A stretch of DNA of 64,000 nucleotides from UBA11650 sp963997925 (GTDB lineage Bacteria > Chloroflexota > Dehalococcoidia > Lucifugimonadales > UBA3495): the NCBI GenBank assembly GCA_963997925.1, contig CAXEOX010000003.1, forward strand, positions 6,226-70,225, given 5' to 3'. The position numbers and the translations under genes are program-made. Shown here piece by piece: positions 43,668 through 53,369 of the stretch. The notes beneath the pieces are model-generated. The model saw only the letters and a program-made list of their open reading frames with translations. It did not search any database and was not told the origin of the DNA. How positions within the stretch are numbered: the stretch's first letter is position 1; every line of letters starts with the position of its first letter.

Positions 43668-45125
43668 ATGCCAGTGCGCACCGGAGAACAGTATCTGGCG
43701 GGCCTGCGAGACAGGCCTAGAGAAGTACACCACCGAGGCCAAAAAGTGGATGACGTCACAACCTTTCCCGGCCTCGCCAACGGAGCCCGGTCCATCGCCT
43801 CACTTTACGACATGCAACATGACCCTAAACTGCGCGGCGATATGACCTACACGTCGCCCACCACCGGCGATCCCGTCGGGCTATCTTTCATCGCTCCCAG
43901 GAATCTGGAGGACTTGCAGAGACGCCGGATCATGATGTCCCACTGGGCGCATACCAGCTACGGCATGATGGGGCGCACTCCGGATTTTCTGAATGTCAGC
44001 ATCATGGCCATGGCCGAAGCGGGAGATTACTTCGCCCAGTCACGCCCCGAGTTCAAGCAAAACATCATCAACTATTACGAGTACATCCGTGAGAACGACC
44101 TGACCTTGACCCATACCCTGGTGAACCTGCAACGCAACCGGCGTCAGGCCGCCAGCACCAAGAATTACGACACCGACGTGGCGTTGGCGGTGGTCAAGGA
44201 AACCGACTCCGGGATAGTTGTACGCGGACCCCGAGTTCTAGCCACTCTAGGTCCTCTGTCCGATGAAATAGCGGTTTACCCTGTGAGAAATGCTCAATTG
44301 GAGGGCACTGAAGACGCCTGGCGCTATGCCTTCGCTTTCTCCATTCCCTGCGATACTCCTGGGCTAAAGTTCCTCTGCAGGGAGAGCTTCGACCTGGACC
44401 GGTCTAGCTTCGATCATCCGCTGGGGTCCAGGTTCGAAGAGATGGACGCCATCATTTTCATGGACGACGTGCTTGTCCCATGGGAAAAGGTGTTCCTATT
44501 CCGGGACGTTGACCTTGCCAACAGCCTTAGCGCAAGCACGCATCAGTACAACCATTCCGGACACCAGGTTGTCACCAAAAACGTGGCCAAGTGCGAATTC
44601 GTGCTGGGAATCGCCAGCATGATGGTCGAGATATTGGGCTCGGAGAGCATCGGGCAGGTACACGGCTTGTTGGCCGAGGTGATAGAGAACTTGGAGGTGA
44701 TGAAAGCCCTCCTGTGCACCGCCGAAGTGAACGCTACGTTGGACGAGTGGGGAGTGATGTGCCCGGCTACGATACCCATCACCGTGGCCAGGAACATGTT
44801 CATCCGCATGTATCCAAGGATGATTGAAATCATCCAACTTTTAGGTTCAAGTAGTCTGATGGCCTTACCTTCGGAAGTAGACTTCGATGGGCCTTTGGGT
44901 GGTGACATCAGACAATACATGGATACTGACACCGCAACTGCCTGGGAGCGGGTGCAACTGTTCCGGCTCGCCTGGGATCTGTCCGGCAGTTCTTTCGGAT
45001 CCCGGCAGGTGCTTTACGAACGGTACTTCCAGGGAGACTGGATGCGCAACGCCAGCATATTGTGGGGACGGTTCGACCCGGAACCGTTGAAAGAGCAGGT
45101 AAGGGATTTTCTCCGGAGCACGTAA
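43668..45125 (+). CDS. 4-hydroxyphenylacetate 3-monooxygenase (HpaB) family oxygenase
   Basis: A 485-aa FADH2-dependent hydroxylase of the HpaB type: SHWAHTSYGMMGRTPDFLN near the N-terminal active site, TLTHTLVNLQRNRRQAAS, IVVRGPRVLATLGPLSDEIAVYP, and a C-terminal helical bundle with TDTATAWERVQLFRLAWDL. It hydroxylates phenolic rings using reduced flavin from a separate reductase, which is not adjacent. The ATG has CAGGAG upstream. Together with the esterase at 42688 it suggests processing of an acetylated phenolic compound. Confidence 0.88.
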   Translation: MPVRTGEQYLAGLRDRPREVHHRGQKVDDVTTFPGLANGARSIASLYDMQHDPKLRGDMTYTSPTTGDPVGLSFIAPRNLEDLQRRRIMMSHWAHTSYGMMGRTPDFLNVSIMAMAEAGDYFAQSRPEFKQNIINYYEYIRENDLTLTHTLVNLQRNRRQAASTKNYDTDVALAVVKETDSGIVVRGPRVLATLGPLSDEIAVYPVRNAQLEGTEDAWRYAFAFSIPCDTPGLKFLCRESFDLDRSSFDHPLGSRFEEMDAIIFMDDVLVPWEKVFLFRDVDLANSLSASTHQYNHSGHQVVTKNVAKCEFVLGIASMMVEILGSESIGQVHGLLAEVIENLEVMKALLCTAEVNATLDEWGVMCPATIPITVARNMFIRMYPRMIEIIQLLGSSSLMALPSEVDFDGPLGGDIRQYMDTDTATAWERVQLFRLAWDLSGSSFGSRQVLYERYFQGDWMRNASILWGRFDPEPLKEQVRDFLRST

Positions 45126-45386
45126 CCGGCGGAATCGGCTTACCGATTTGATTTAATTACGATAATAGTGGTAGACTATATCTTGGCCCCCTCTGTGCCC
45201 ATTTTATTCTGATGCGTCGGTAAAATGTGCGATATTTATCAGTTGTTGGGCTCGAAATACGTTAAGTCGTGAGGGGTGGCGGGGAACTGATTGCCGCATT
45301 CAGAATATTGCCCTTCTCGATATTCACCGCTTTCGTTATTTTGATTATTGGAACCGTGGCTCTCTCTGGGATTGCTCTTTCTTAAT

Positions 45387-47231
45387 ATGACCGTTGTAGA
45401 TGACATAAAAGGCCGCTTGGACATTCTGGAAGTAGTGTCCCGTTACGTGCCCCTGCAACGCTCCGGCCGCAGCCACAAGGCGCCTTGCCCGTTCCATCAA
45501 GAGAAAACCCCATCGTTCTTCGTTTTTCCGGAGCGCCAGTCGTGGCGATGCTTCGGTGCCTGCGCTACCGGCGGAGACGTTTTCTCCTTCGTGATGCGGT
45601 CCGAGAATATGGAGTTCGGCGACGCCTTGAAGCACTTGGCCCAGCAGACAGGTGTGGAGCTACCCAACCTTGAAAAACGGAACCAGAATCAAGGCAACTT
45701 CGACATCAACGAATCGGCCCGGATCTACTTTCAGGAGTTGCTGGCATCCGCCAAGGGGACCGAAGCCAGGGCTTACCTGGATAGGCGGGGCGTGTCCGCC
45801 CAGGCCATAGAGAAGTTTGAACTGGGCCTCAGCCCTTCCGATGGCGAATCACTGAAGAACCATCTGGTCAAACAGGGTTTTTCGCTTCAGCAACTGAACC
45901 AAGCCGGAATCGTCCGCACGTCCCAGAACGGTTGGAACCACGACCTGTTCCGCAGCCGCTTGATGTTCCCAATCCGCAACGGGCAAGGCGGGCTGGGCGG
46001 GTTCGGGGCCCGTGCTCTGGACGATTCCCAACCCAAGTACCTTAACTCGCCGAGAACGCCGGTTTTCGATAAAGGCCACATCCTTTATGGCCTTCATCTG
46101 GCCAAGGAATCAGCCCGCCAAGAGGGCATAGTTATCGTAGAAGGGTACATGGACGCCGTCGCCGCCCACCAAGAGGGCTTCAACAACGTGGTGGCGTCCA
46201 TGGGCACTGCTTTGACCGAAAACCAGGTGGCGGAGATACGCCGTTTAACGAAAGACGTCACCATGGCGCTGGACGCCGACGTGGCAGGACAACAAGCGAC
46301 GCTGCGCAGCCTTGAGTCATCCTGGAGAGTGCTCCAAACCCAGGTAGCCGGGCGGTCGCAGGGCACCACTCTGTTCCAGCGCCCTGAGATGTTGAACCTG
46401 AAGATTGCCGTGATGCCGGAGGGAATGGACCCGGACGACTTGATCCACCGGTCTCCGGACGAGTGGACTCAGTTGATCCAGGAAGGCCCGTCTTATATAG
46501 AATATCTGCTCAAGGTGTTGCCGGTTCAGTTGGACGCTTCAACACCCCAAGGCAAAGCCCAGATCGTGAGCGTGGTCCTACCATCGATCCAAGCGGTTCC
46601 GGAGCCTTTCCAACAGGACCACTATTTCCAGATGTTGGCGGACCAACTGGGAGTTACCAGGGAAACATTGCAGGCGACCATCGACCGGCCCGGCGCAGCC
46701 CGCCAAACCCGGAGAGCGCAACCTCGCACTCGCCCAGCCTCCGGCCTGACTTTTACCGGTCCGGATGGGGACCCCTTGGAGGAGTACTGCCTAACACTGT
46801 TGCTCCATGAACCCGATTTGGAAGAAAGCGCCGAAGGCCTGCAGCCAGAGTATTTCCGTCAGATGGAGAATCGGGAAATCTTCAATCAATGGGTCCGGGT
46901 GTGCCAGGGACGGCAGGGCGAGTCTTCGGCAGCATCCCTTTCGGGGTTGGTGGAAGAGGAATTAACATCCCGGCTGGACGCTTTGTTGAACAAAGAAATG
47001 CCCCCGCTGGATCCATTAAGCCGTCAGGCCGCATTTCGGGATGTCGTGATTCGATTGGAGTCCCGCTATCTAGTTGAATTAAAAGCGGAAGAGGAAATCA
47101 GATTCTCGGAGTCATCGACAGATATAATGGAGGACTCTCACCTAGATGTCCTTGAGATCAACCAACGGATAAAAATGAATCAAAACCTGCGCAATTCCGT
47201 ATTTCAAGAAAGTACAGCCAGAGGTAAATAA
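45387..47231 (+). CDS. dnaG: DNA primase
   Basis: A 614-aa primase that makes RNA primers at the replication fork. The CHC2 zinc finger reads CPFHQEKTPSFFVFPERQSW followed by RCFGACATGGD, and the Toprim domain holds VIVEGYMDAVAAHQEGFNNV and ALDADVAGQQA. The C-terminal DnaB-interaction region is short. The N-terminus MTVVDDIKGRLDILEVVSRY fits the family, so the ATG at 45387 is chosen although its ribosome-binding site is weak. The upstream gap (45126-45386) may hold a promoter near 45148, with TTGATT and TAGACT about 17 nt apart, but this is uncertain. Confidence 0.95.
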   Translation: MTVVDDIKGRLDILEVVSRYVPLQRSGRSHKAPCPFHQEKTPSFFVFPERQSWRCFGACATGGDVFSFVMRSENMEFGDALKHLAQQTGVELPNLEKRNQNQGNFDINESARIYFQELLASAKGTEARAYLDRRGVSAQAIEKFELGLSPSDGESLKNHLVKQGFSLQQLNQAGIVRTSQNGWNHDLFRSRLMFPIRNGQGGLGGFGARALDDSQPKYLNSPRTPVFDKGHILYGLHLAKESARQEGIVIVEGYMDAVAAHQEGFNNVVASMGTALTENQVAEIRRLTKDVTMALDADVAGQQATLRSLESSWRVLQTQVAGRSQGTTLFQRPEMLNLKIAVMPEGMDPDDLIHRSPDEWTQLIQEGPSYIEYLLKVLPVQLDASTPQGKAQIVSVVLPSIQAVPEPFQQDHYFQMLADQLGVTRETLQATIDRPGAARQTRRAQPRTRPASGLTFTGPDGDPLEEYCLTLLLHEPDLEESAEGLQPEYFRQMENREIFNQWVRVCQGRQGESSAASLSGLVEEELTSRLDALLNKEMPPLDPLSRQAAFRDVVIRLESRYLVELKAEEEIRFSESSTDIMEDSHLDVLEINQRIKMNQNLRNSVFQESTARGK

Positions 47232-48835
47232 TGCCAAGACGTAAGAACGAAAGCAATCTCAACCCTGAAGAGTTTCTAGAAGGCAGCGAGGAGCCTCGCG
47301 ACGGTGACGGCGATGCGATCGTGGAGATTTTCCGCGGCGTGCAAGCCCGTCAAGACGACGACTCGATGGTCGAATCCAACGGTATAACCAATCTATCCTC
47401 GACCATGGTCGCCCAGAACCCGGACGAGCAATGGGATGGGACCGCAACCGACGAGAAGAACAAGGACTCGGCTGACGACTCTTCCGACGACTCTCCCACC
47501 GCGTCCAAAGAATCCGATAAAGAGGACTCGGACTGGGAACCGGAAACTGAAACCGTAGAGGTATTGGACGATCCGGTAAGGATGTACCTGCGGGAGATTG
47601 GCCGAGTACGATTGCTTACCTCCAAAGACGAACGCTCTCTGGCTCGTAAGATTGAAGGTGGAAAGCACCTAACAGCCCTGCAGAACGAACTGACCGGTCT
47701 TGAAAGCCGCCAACCCAGGCCTTGGGAAATCACCTGCGGCCTGCTCCGCCGTTTGATTGCGGCGTCGCATCTCTTGGCGGCCCTTGGCGAACAATTGGGA
47801 TTGCCGGCCAACCTTACATTGTCCCAGGTGACAGATCACCCGAAACTGCGGGCGGCCATCGACGCCGAAGTATCCCCGGAGATGCTAGCCGCTGCGGCCG
47901 AATCCATGGGAGAGGACGTGGAAGGTCTTTACCTTCAAGTCGTCCATCTATCCTTGAACAGTTGGCTGCTGCCCCCGGACGCCATCGACGTGCTGGAAGA
48001 TTGCCAACTAAGCGATCTGGACGCCACCTTGAGGCAGCCGGGCTGCTATGCCGAACTACAGCGGTTGGACCCCCTATTCAGGGCCTATTTCAACCGCATC
48101 CATGCGGAGACGTCGCGGGCTCAGGCCCACCTGACCGAAGCAAACCTGCGTTTGGTAGTCAGCGTCGCCAAAAAGTACATCGGCCGGGGTATGGCCCTGC
48201 TGGACATGATTCAGGAAGGCAACATCGGCTTAATCAGAGCGGTTGAGAAGTTCGATTACCGCAAGGGTTACAAGTTCAGCACCTACGCTACTTGGTGGAT
48301 CCGCCAGGCCATCACCCGGGCGATAGCCGACCAAGCTCGAACGATACGGATTCCGGTGCATATGGTGGAAACCATCAACAAACTCATGCGCCAACACCGT
48401 CGGCTGCTACAGGAATATGGCCGGGAGCCGACGCCCGAGGAAATCGGCGAGGCCATGGAGCTTGGCCCGGAGAAGGTAGAGGAGATACTGAAGATATCCC
48501 AGGAGCCCGTCTCCTTGGAAACCCCCATCGGTGAGGAAGAAGACTCCCATTTGGGAGACTTCATAGAAGACCGCAACGCTCCCGCGCCTGCGGACGCAGC
48601 GTCTTTCCAACTGCTTAAAGAGCAGGTGGATGAGGTCCTCCACACCCTAACCGAGCGGGAAGCCAGGGTGTTGCAGCTCCGGTTCGGATTACAGGACGGA
48701 CGCAGCCGTACATTGGAGGAAGTCGGACGCGAGTTCGGCGTGACCCGTGAACGGATCCGTCAGATCGAAGCGAAGGCATTGAGGAAACTGCGCCATCCCA
48801 CCCGGTCTCGTAAACTAAAGGACTTCCTCGAGTAA
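47231..48835 (+). CDS. rpoD: RNA polymerase primary sigma factor
   Basis: A 534-aa sigma-70-type factor. An acidic N-terminal region of about 110 residues is followed by region 1.2 (VRMYLREIGRVRLLTSKDE), a poorly conserved insert, region 2 with LRLVVSVAKKYIGRGMALLD and FSTYATWWIRQAITRA, region 3 (VHMVETINKLMRQHRRLLQEY-type) and region 4.2 (VTRERIRQIEAKALRKLRHP). The ATG overlaps the dnaG stop by one nucleotide (TAATG), giving translational coupling, as in the classical dnaG-rpoD operon. Confidence 0.96.
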   Translation: MPRRKNESNLNPEEFLEGSEEPRDGDGDAIVEIFRGVQARQDDDSMVESNGITNLSSTMVAQNPDEQWDGTATDEKNKDSADDSSDDSPTASKESDKEDSDWEPETETVEVLDDPVRMYLREIGRVRLLTSKDERSLARKIEGGKHLTALQNELTGLESRQPRPWEITCGLLRRLIAASHLLAALGEQLGLPANLTLSQVTDHPKLRAAIDAEVSPEMLAAAAESMGEDVEGLYLQVVHLSLNSWLLPPDAIDVLEDCQLSDLDATLRQPGCYAELQRLDPLFRAYFNRIHAETSRAQAHLTEANLRLVVSVAKKYIGRGMALLDMIQEGNIGLIRAVEKFDYRKGYKFSTYATWWIRQAITRAIADQARTIRIPVHMVETINKLMRQHRRLLQEYGREPTPEEIGEAMELGPEKVEEILKISQEPVSLETPIGEEEDSHLGDFIEDRNAPAPADAASFQLLKEQVDEVLHTLTEREARVLQLRFGLQDGRSRTLEEVGREFGVTRERIRQIEAKALRKLRHPTRSRKLKDFLE

Positions 48836-48932
48836 ACATAACGTTGTCGATTGCCTCGATACTGGGGCGATTAAGGCCGATATACGCATTACATTTAAGC
48901 AAAATAGTGAATCACCGTTAAAATTTTGCTAG

Positions 48933-48959
48933 TTGTCATTCAAAAAACGATGATATACT
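48933..48959 (+). promoter_or_regulatory. putative promoter of the zinc-ribbon gene
   Basis: TTGTCA (48933-48938) and TATACT (48954-48959) lie 15 bp apart, slightly short but acceptable, in an AT-rich stretch between rpoD and the zinc-ribbon gene; the GTG start follows about 31 nt later. Confidence 0.45.
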
Positions 48960-48990
48960 CGGCCTTAATCCAACCTGGGAGGTGGTATAA

Positions 48991-49203
48991 GTGGAAGAGG
49001 GATTGATACCCAAGTGCCTAAAGTGTAATGTGGGCCAACTGGTACCGTTATCCGACTATGGTGGTCAAGGAGCGGCGGTACACTACAAAGCCTGGGTTTG
49101 CACAAACCCGGACTGTGGCTTCAACGTTAAGATTCGCAACGGCGACATCTACCTGAACGAGCCGATCACCCCCGGCGCTAATCACGTTCCCCGAGCCCGG
49201 TAG
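48991..49203 (+). CDS. small zinc-ribbon protein
   Basis: A 70-aa protein with two Cys pairs, CLKC near residue 9-12 and CTNPDC near residue 37-42, that form a zinc ribbon or rubredoxin-like knuckle. The start is a GTG preceded by GGGAGG. The gene is separate from rpoD and has its own putative promoter. It may bind RNA or DNA, or be a small structural metalloprotein; its function is not known. Confidence 0.7.
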   Translation: MEEGLIPKCLKCNVGQLVPLSDYGGQGAAVHYKAWVCTNPDCGFNVKIRNGDIYLNEPITPGANHVPRAR

Positions 49204-49265
49204 AAGCTCCCCGCGATTCCCGTCTGCCCTTAACTCCCACTCGTCTTTGTGACTTTATTTTCCCT

Positions 49266-49294
49266 TTGTCTGTCACGAAGGCTATCGATAGAGT
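49266..49294 (+). promoter_or_regulatory. putative promoter of the sortase gene
   Basis: TTGTCT (49266-49271) and TAGAGT (49289-49294) are 17 bp apart, about 40 nt before the sortase ATG. The -10 matches four of six consensus bases, so this is tentative. Confidence 0.35.
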
Positions 49295-49334
49295 AAATGT
49301 GTAGATGGATACGATTTCAGCAAAAGGAGGTGAT

Positions 49335-50405
49335 ATGGAAGCAGGATACGACTATTTACTACTCCGCAGACGGCTGCAGCGCCGGTTCTTCAACGTATCA
49401 GGAATATTTATTTTTGTCTTTGGCGCAATGCTGCTGGCGACCAGCGGAGCCTACTACGGTTACGCGGCCAAGGCACATGCCGACCTGGATAGCCTAAATG
49501 TCACGCTCCCAGAGACGGCTGCCAAGATAGGCACCGGTCCCGGTAGCCAAGGCTCGGCAGCCGAAGCTTTAGTAGATCCTGGACAGGAAGGCGTGTACTC
49601 GCTTTCAACGTCAGGAGCATCAGAGGGGCAATCTTCTAACCAGACGGTTGCACCGGCAGTCCAGGCTACCGGAGTTGCACCCGGAGGCGCGTCGGCAGGT
49701 TCATCAGGACCTAAGGTGATCGTAGGAGTGGCCTCCGCCGAACCAGGAGAAGATTCTGTATCGGCGAGCGGGCCGTCTAACCCGAGGCTGGTTATGCCGG
49801 CCTCGGTTATAAGCGGTCAGCAGCTTTTCCCGGGAGAATCGCTGCAAGCTTCCTTCTGGAGCAACCCCCTCTCCTACGAGTCCGCCTCGTACCGGGAGCG
49901 GATACTGCTTCAGGGGTTCAACGCAGTTGACCTAGACCAAGGGTTGGCCTTAAACAGCGGGTCTGTGGCTACCCGGCTCATCATCCCGTCCATCGACGTG
50001 GATTCCGGAATCGACGAGCTGGCAATCTTGGATCTGGGAGGAAGCCGGGCCTACGAGACGCCCGCCAATACAGTGGGCCATATTCCGGAAACCGCCAACG
50101 CAGGCGAAGCCGGAAGCGGTTGGTTCTTCGGGCATACGGAGAGCCCCATCCAGGGAGAAGGCTCAGTGTTCCTGAACCTGAGCAAGATTCCCGGCATGCT
50201 ACAGAACGGCGAGGACGTGTTCGTAGTCACGTCGAACGGAGAGCGTCAGTACCTGTACCGCATAACGTCGTCACGGGTAGTGCCTCAAGAAGAAATGACG
50301 CTTCACGACACCGGACAGGCCACTCTACATCTGGTCTCTTGCGTGCCGCGGCTGGTCTATGACCATCGTCTGATTGTCAGCGGGGAGCTGATCGGCGTAA
50401 AGTAA
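49335..50405 (+). CDS. sortase family transpeptidase
   Basis: A 356-aa membrane-anchored sortase. A hydrophobic segment (FNVSGIFIFVFGAMLLATSG) near residue 20-40 anchors it, followed by a roughly 130-residue Ser/Ala/Gly-rich linker and then a C-terminal catalytic domain with FFGHTESP (His), TLHLVSCVPR (Cys) and the Arg in DHRLIV. Sortases join secreted proteins to the cell surface; no substrate with a sorting signal lies nearby. The ATG at 49335 has a full-length AAAGGAGGTGAT directly upstream, predicting strong translation. A terminator follows. Confidence 0.88.
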   Translation: MEAGYDYLLLRRRLQRRFFNVSGIFIFVFGAMLLATSGAYYGYAAKAHADLDSLNVTLPETAAKIGTGPGSQGSAAEALVDPGQEGVYSLSTSGASEGQSSNQTVAPAVQATGVAPGGASAGSSGPKVIVGVASAEPGEDSVSASGPSNPRLVMPASVISGQQLFPGESLQASFWSNPLSYESASYRERILLQGFNAVDLDQGLALNSGSVATRLIIPSIDVDSGIDELAILDLGGSRAYETPANTVGHIPETANAGEAGSGWFFGHTESPIQGEGSVFLNLSKIPGMLQNGEDVFVVTSNGERQYLYRITSSRVVPQEEMTLHDTGQATLHLVSCVPRLVYDHRLIVSGELIGVK

Positions 50406-50432
50406 GCCAAGGCTTCACTAGGAACAAACGCA

Positions 50433-50461
50433 ATGAGGGCGGGTCTTTGACCCGCCCTCAT
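50433..50461. terminator. bidirectional hairpin terminator
   Basis: A perfect 13-bp stem, ATGAGGGCGGGTC/GACCCGCCCTCAT, with a 3-nt loop lies between the convergent sortase and CBS-domain genes. The T tract is weak on both strands, but the stem is strong. Confidence 0.8.
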
Positions 50462-50518
50462 CCTATTCTACGGAGACATCCTAGCAGGCCCGGATCCGGA
50501 CCAGGCACTCTGGACCAG

Positions 50519-51742
50519 CTAATCGGCCGGGGTGGAAGCGTCCACGCCTATGCGGTTGATCCTAAGTTTGCGTAGCCTGCGCCCCAATATGGAAACCACT
50601 TCGATCCGTAGATGGTCCGTGTTCACCACATCGCCAGTAGAAGGTATCTTGCCAAGCATCTGATATACGTAGCCGCCCACCGTATCCACAACCTCGCTAT
50701 CGATGGTGGTTGAGAACAGCTCCTCTATATCTTCAGTCGGCACTCCCGCGTCGACTAGGACTCCACCGTCTGATAGATGAACCAGTTCGGATTCCCGTGT
50801 CCGGGAGAACTCGTCTTCGATCTCCCCAACGATTTCCTCTAACAGGTCCTCCATGGTGAGAACGCCTTCGGTGCCACCGTACTCGTCGACCACGATGGCC
50901 ATCTGGATGCCTTTATCCTTCAACTCCTCAAGCAAGTCATCCAACCGCTTCGTTTCCGGGATAAAAAATGCCGGGTTAAGGAGGTCTCGAAGGTTTTGAT
51001 TCGAATCGGGCGAGGCCATGGCGGCCAGCACTTCCCTGGAGTGCACGATTCCCAATATGTGGTCGATGGACTCTTCGAAAACAGGTATGCGGCTATGTCC
51101 GCCTTGAACCATTTGTTCCGCGACGAATATCAGTGATGAATCGATTCCCACCGCCACCATGTCCAGACGGGGGACCATAATTTCCCTGGCTGTCGTAACG
51201 TCCAGTTTTAGTATGGACCGGAGCATCTCACGGTCCCGATGGTCTAGGCTAACCAACTCCTCTTCCGTTATCACCGGTTCTTGGTTCTCGGAAAACTCCT
51301 CGCTTTGAACGTCTCCGGCACCGTCCCCACCGTTGGAACTATGGCCGTTTCCTACAGGCGCCAACGGCCGGCGGCCAAACAATATACTAGTCAAGGGGCG
51401 GCAGAGAGCTTCTGCCTGGGAGGGGTTTTTGAGTACGACGAAGGAAGCGGCCCAATCAACAGCCAGCAGAACAAACAGGATAGCAAGTGCGAAAACCGAA
51501 CCTGGCAACCAGCCACCGGCTTGAATGTTGGCCAGCACCAATACCGACAAGGCGACGGCAATCACGCAGGCATATCTACACCAACGGAGGACAAACCCTG
51601 CCTTTTGGAGAGACGCACGGTTTCTGAAAGTGCCGCCCGGCGTGTCAATCGAATGCTGAGCCAGGCTGAAGAAAGAGAAAAGGGGAAGAGATACGGCCAG
51701 TATTATTGCTAATGGTACGTTGTCTGTGTCCAAAACCCTCAC
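50519..51742 (-). CDS. CBS/CorC_HlyC domain protein (hemolysin family)
   Basis: A 407-aa protein with an N-terminal membrane region of several hydrophobic segments (LAIILAVSLPLFSFFSLAQ, VIAVALSVLVLANIQAGG, FALAILFVLLAVDWAASF), two CBS domains (residues about 200-310, e.g. IMVPRLDMVAVGIDSSL and VHSREVLAAMASPD) and a C-terminal CorC_HlyC domain. It probably regulates or carries out metal-ion (Mg or Co) transport. The start is a GTG directly after AGGAGG, or a TTG at 51733 with better spacing. It lies 71 nt after glmU on the same strand. Confidence 0.85.
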   Translation of the reverse strand: MRVLDTDNVPLAIILAVSLPLFSFFSLAQHSIDTPGGTFRNRASLQKAGFVLRWCRYACVIAVALSVLVLANIQAGGWLPGSVFALAILFVLLAVDWAASFVVLKNPSQAEALCRPLTSILFGRRPLAPVGNGHSSNGGDGAGDVQSEEFSENQEPVITEEELVSLDHRDREMLRSILKLDVTTAREIMVPRLDMVAVGIDSSLIFVAEQMVQGGHSRIPVFEESIDHILGIVHSREVLAAMASPDSNQNLRDLLNPAFFIPETKRLDDLLEELKDKGIQMAIVVDEYGGTEGVLTMEDLLEEIVGEIEDEFSRTRESELVHLSDGGVLVDAGVPTEDIEELFSTTIDSEVVDTVGGYVYQMLGKIPSTGDVVNTDHLRIEVVSILGRRLRKLRINRIGVDASTPAD

Positions 51743-51813
51743 CCTCCTGGGTGCCTGCGAGCCGCCATCGGGATTCGCCTATTTTGCCTACCAGGAGGTC
51801 AGTTGGTCTCAGG

Positions 51814-53157
51814 TTAGCTAACTCTTATTCTAGCAGGTACTCCCACCGCGAGTCTACCCGCCGGAACGTCTTTGGTCACAACGGACCCTGCGCCGGTAGT
51901 CGCGCCAGTGCCAACGGTCACCGGAGCCACCAACATGGTGTCGCAGCCGATGAACGCCTTTTCGCCTATGTTTGTCCGATGCTTGTCCTTGCCGTCATAG
52001 TTGCAAGTGACCATACCGGCTCCCAAGTTAGCTTCCGCGCCAATCGAGGCGTCCCCAACGTAGCCGAAGTGTCCCATGACAGACCCGGCGGCAAAGCGGC
52101 TCTCCTTCACCTCAACAAAGTTACCGAGGTGAACTCCGGATTCCAGGTAAGCTCCGGGACGGAGGTGGCTGAACGGCCCGATGTTCGCCCCGTCTTCCAT
52201 CGTCGCTTCTTCCAATACCGACGCGGTGGCCCGGCAACCGCGGCCTATCGTAGAATCGCGGATCACCGAGTTGGGGCCAATCTCACAGTCTTCTCCGATA
52301 ACCGAAGACCCTACTATAGATGTATTGGGTAGAATGACGGTGTCTTGACCGATGGACGCTCCAGCATCGATGTACACCGACGCAGGGTGCGGCATCGTCA
52401 CCCCGGAGAGCATCCACTGTTCCCGTATCCGCTGGCGAAGAATCTCCTCTACTTGAGAGAGTTGAAGGCGATCGTTCACTCCCATGAGTTCTGCGGGGTC
52501 CTCGGTCAGGTTCGCTTCAACGGCTCCATCGCGGGAAGAACCTATCTCAACCAGGGACGTGATGTATTTCTCCCCGTTGGCCGCCGTTGGAATATCACCT
52601 AAATTTTCCCAGAGCCATCCGTCCCGGAAGCAGTACACGCTCCCGTTAACTTCGGTAATCTCGTCGGTGAAGCCGGTCTGGTCGGCAGCTTCGACAATCT
52701 TTACTACCTGTCCCTTCTCGTTCCGCGCCACCCGGCCAAAATCTTTAGCCGACGCGGTTCTGCAGGTTAGGAAGGTCATATCCCGAGACGAATCGGCGTG
52801 AGCAGCCATCAGTGGCTTAACCGACTCCAGCCTGACTAGCGGGGCATCTCCGGTCAACACCAGAACGTTCTCCGCCTGTCCTTGCAAAAGTACTTTGGCT
52901 TTGCTGAGCGCATCGCCGGTACCCTTCACTTCCGTTTGGGTGACGTACTCTACCTGGTTCCCCAGTAGTTCCTGGACGGCCTGGCGATTGCCGGGGGACA
53001 CTACCACCACCACACGGGTGACCCCGGATTCCTTCATGAGATCAACTGGATAGCGAACAAGCTCTTTGCCGCACACCCGGTGTAACACCTTGGTAAGGCG
53101 CGATTTCATCCTTTTACCGTGGCCCGCCGCCAGTACGACTCCCGCCCATTGATCCAT
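51814..53157 (-). CDS. glmU: bifunctional UDP-N-acetylglucosamine pyrophosphorylase/glucosamine-1-phosphate acetyltransferase
   Basis: A 447-aa enzyme for the last two steps to UDP-GlcNAc, needed for cell-envelope sugars. The N-terminal uridyltransferase shows VVLAAGHGKRMKSRLTKVLH and QTEVKGTGDALSKA. The C-terminal left-handed beta-helix holds hexapeptide repeats (GASIGQDTVILPNTSIVGSS and VGDASIGAEANLGAGMVTCN) and the acetyl-transfer residues in YDGKDKHRTNIGEKAFIG. The ATG follows AGAGGTG. Length is typical. Confidence 0.95.
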   Translation of the reverse strand: MDQWAGVVLAAGHGKRMKSRLTKVLHRVCGKELVRYPVDLMKESGVTRVVVVVSPGNRQAVQELLGNQVEYVTQTEVKGTGDALSKAKVLLQGQAENVLVLTGDAPLVRLESVKPLMAAHADSSRDMTFLTCRTASAKDFGRVARNEKGQVVKIVEAADQTGFTDEITEVNGSVYCFRDGWLWENLGDIPTAANGEKYITSLVEIGSSRDGAVEANLTEDPAELMGVNDRLQLSQVEEILRQRIREQWMLSGVTMPHPASVYIDAGASIGQDTVILPNTSIVGSSVIGEDCEIGPNSVIRDSTIGRGCRATASVLEEATMEDGANIGPFSHLRPGAYLESGVHLGNFVEVKESRFAAGSVMGHFGYVGDASIGAEANLGAGMVTCNYDGKDKHRTNIGEKAFIGCDTMLVAPVTVGTGATTGAGSVVTKDVPAGRLAVGVPARIRVS

Positions 53158-53369
53158 ATTGTCACCTCTTCCGGTACGCTAAGGCTCTACTAGGACAGAT
53201 ATTCCCACGAATATCGTTGCTTATTTCTCCAACGTATCAACGCCAATTATAGCAGTAACCTCTATTTGACAAGCCTCACTCGCATGGGCACAATAGGCGT
53301 GATTCGACCACCCAACGAGCCTTCTCAGACATCGTTTTTGCCCCAGGCCATCAAAGGAGTTTTACCAGA

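Noticed and set aside
45348..45386. N-terminal extension of the primase
   Set aside because: The extra residues are not family-like and the usual primase start matches the ATG at 45387.
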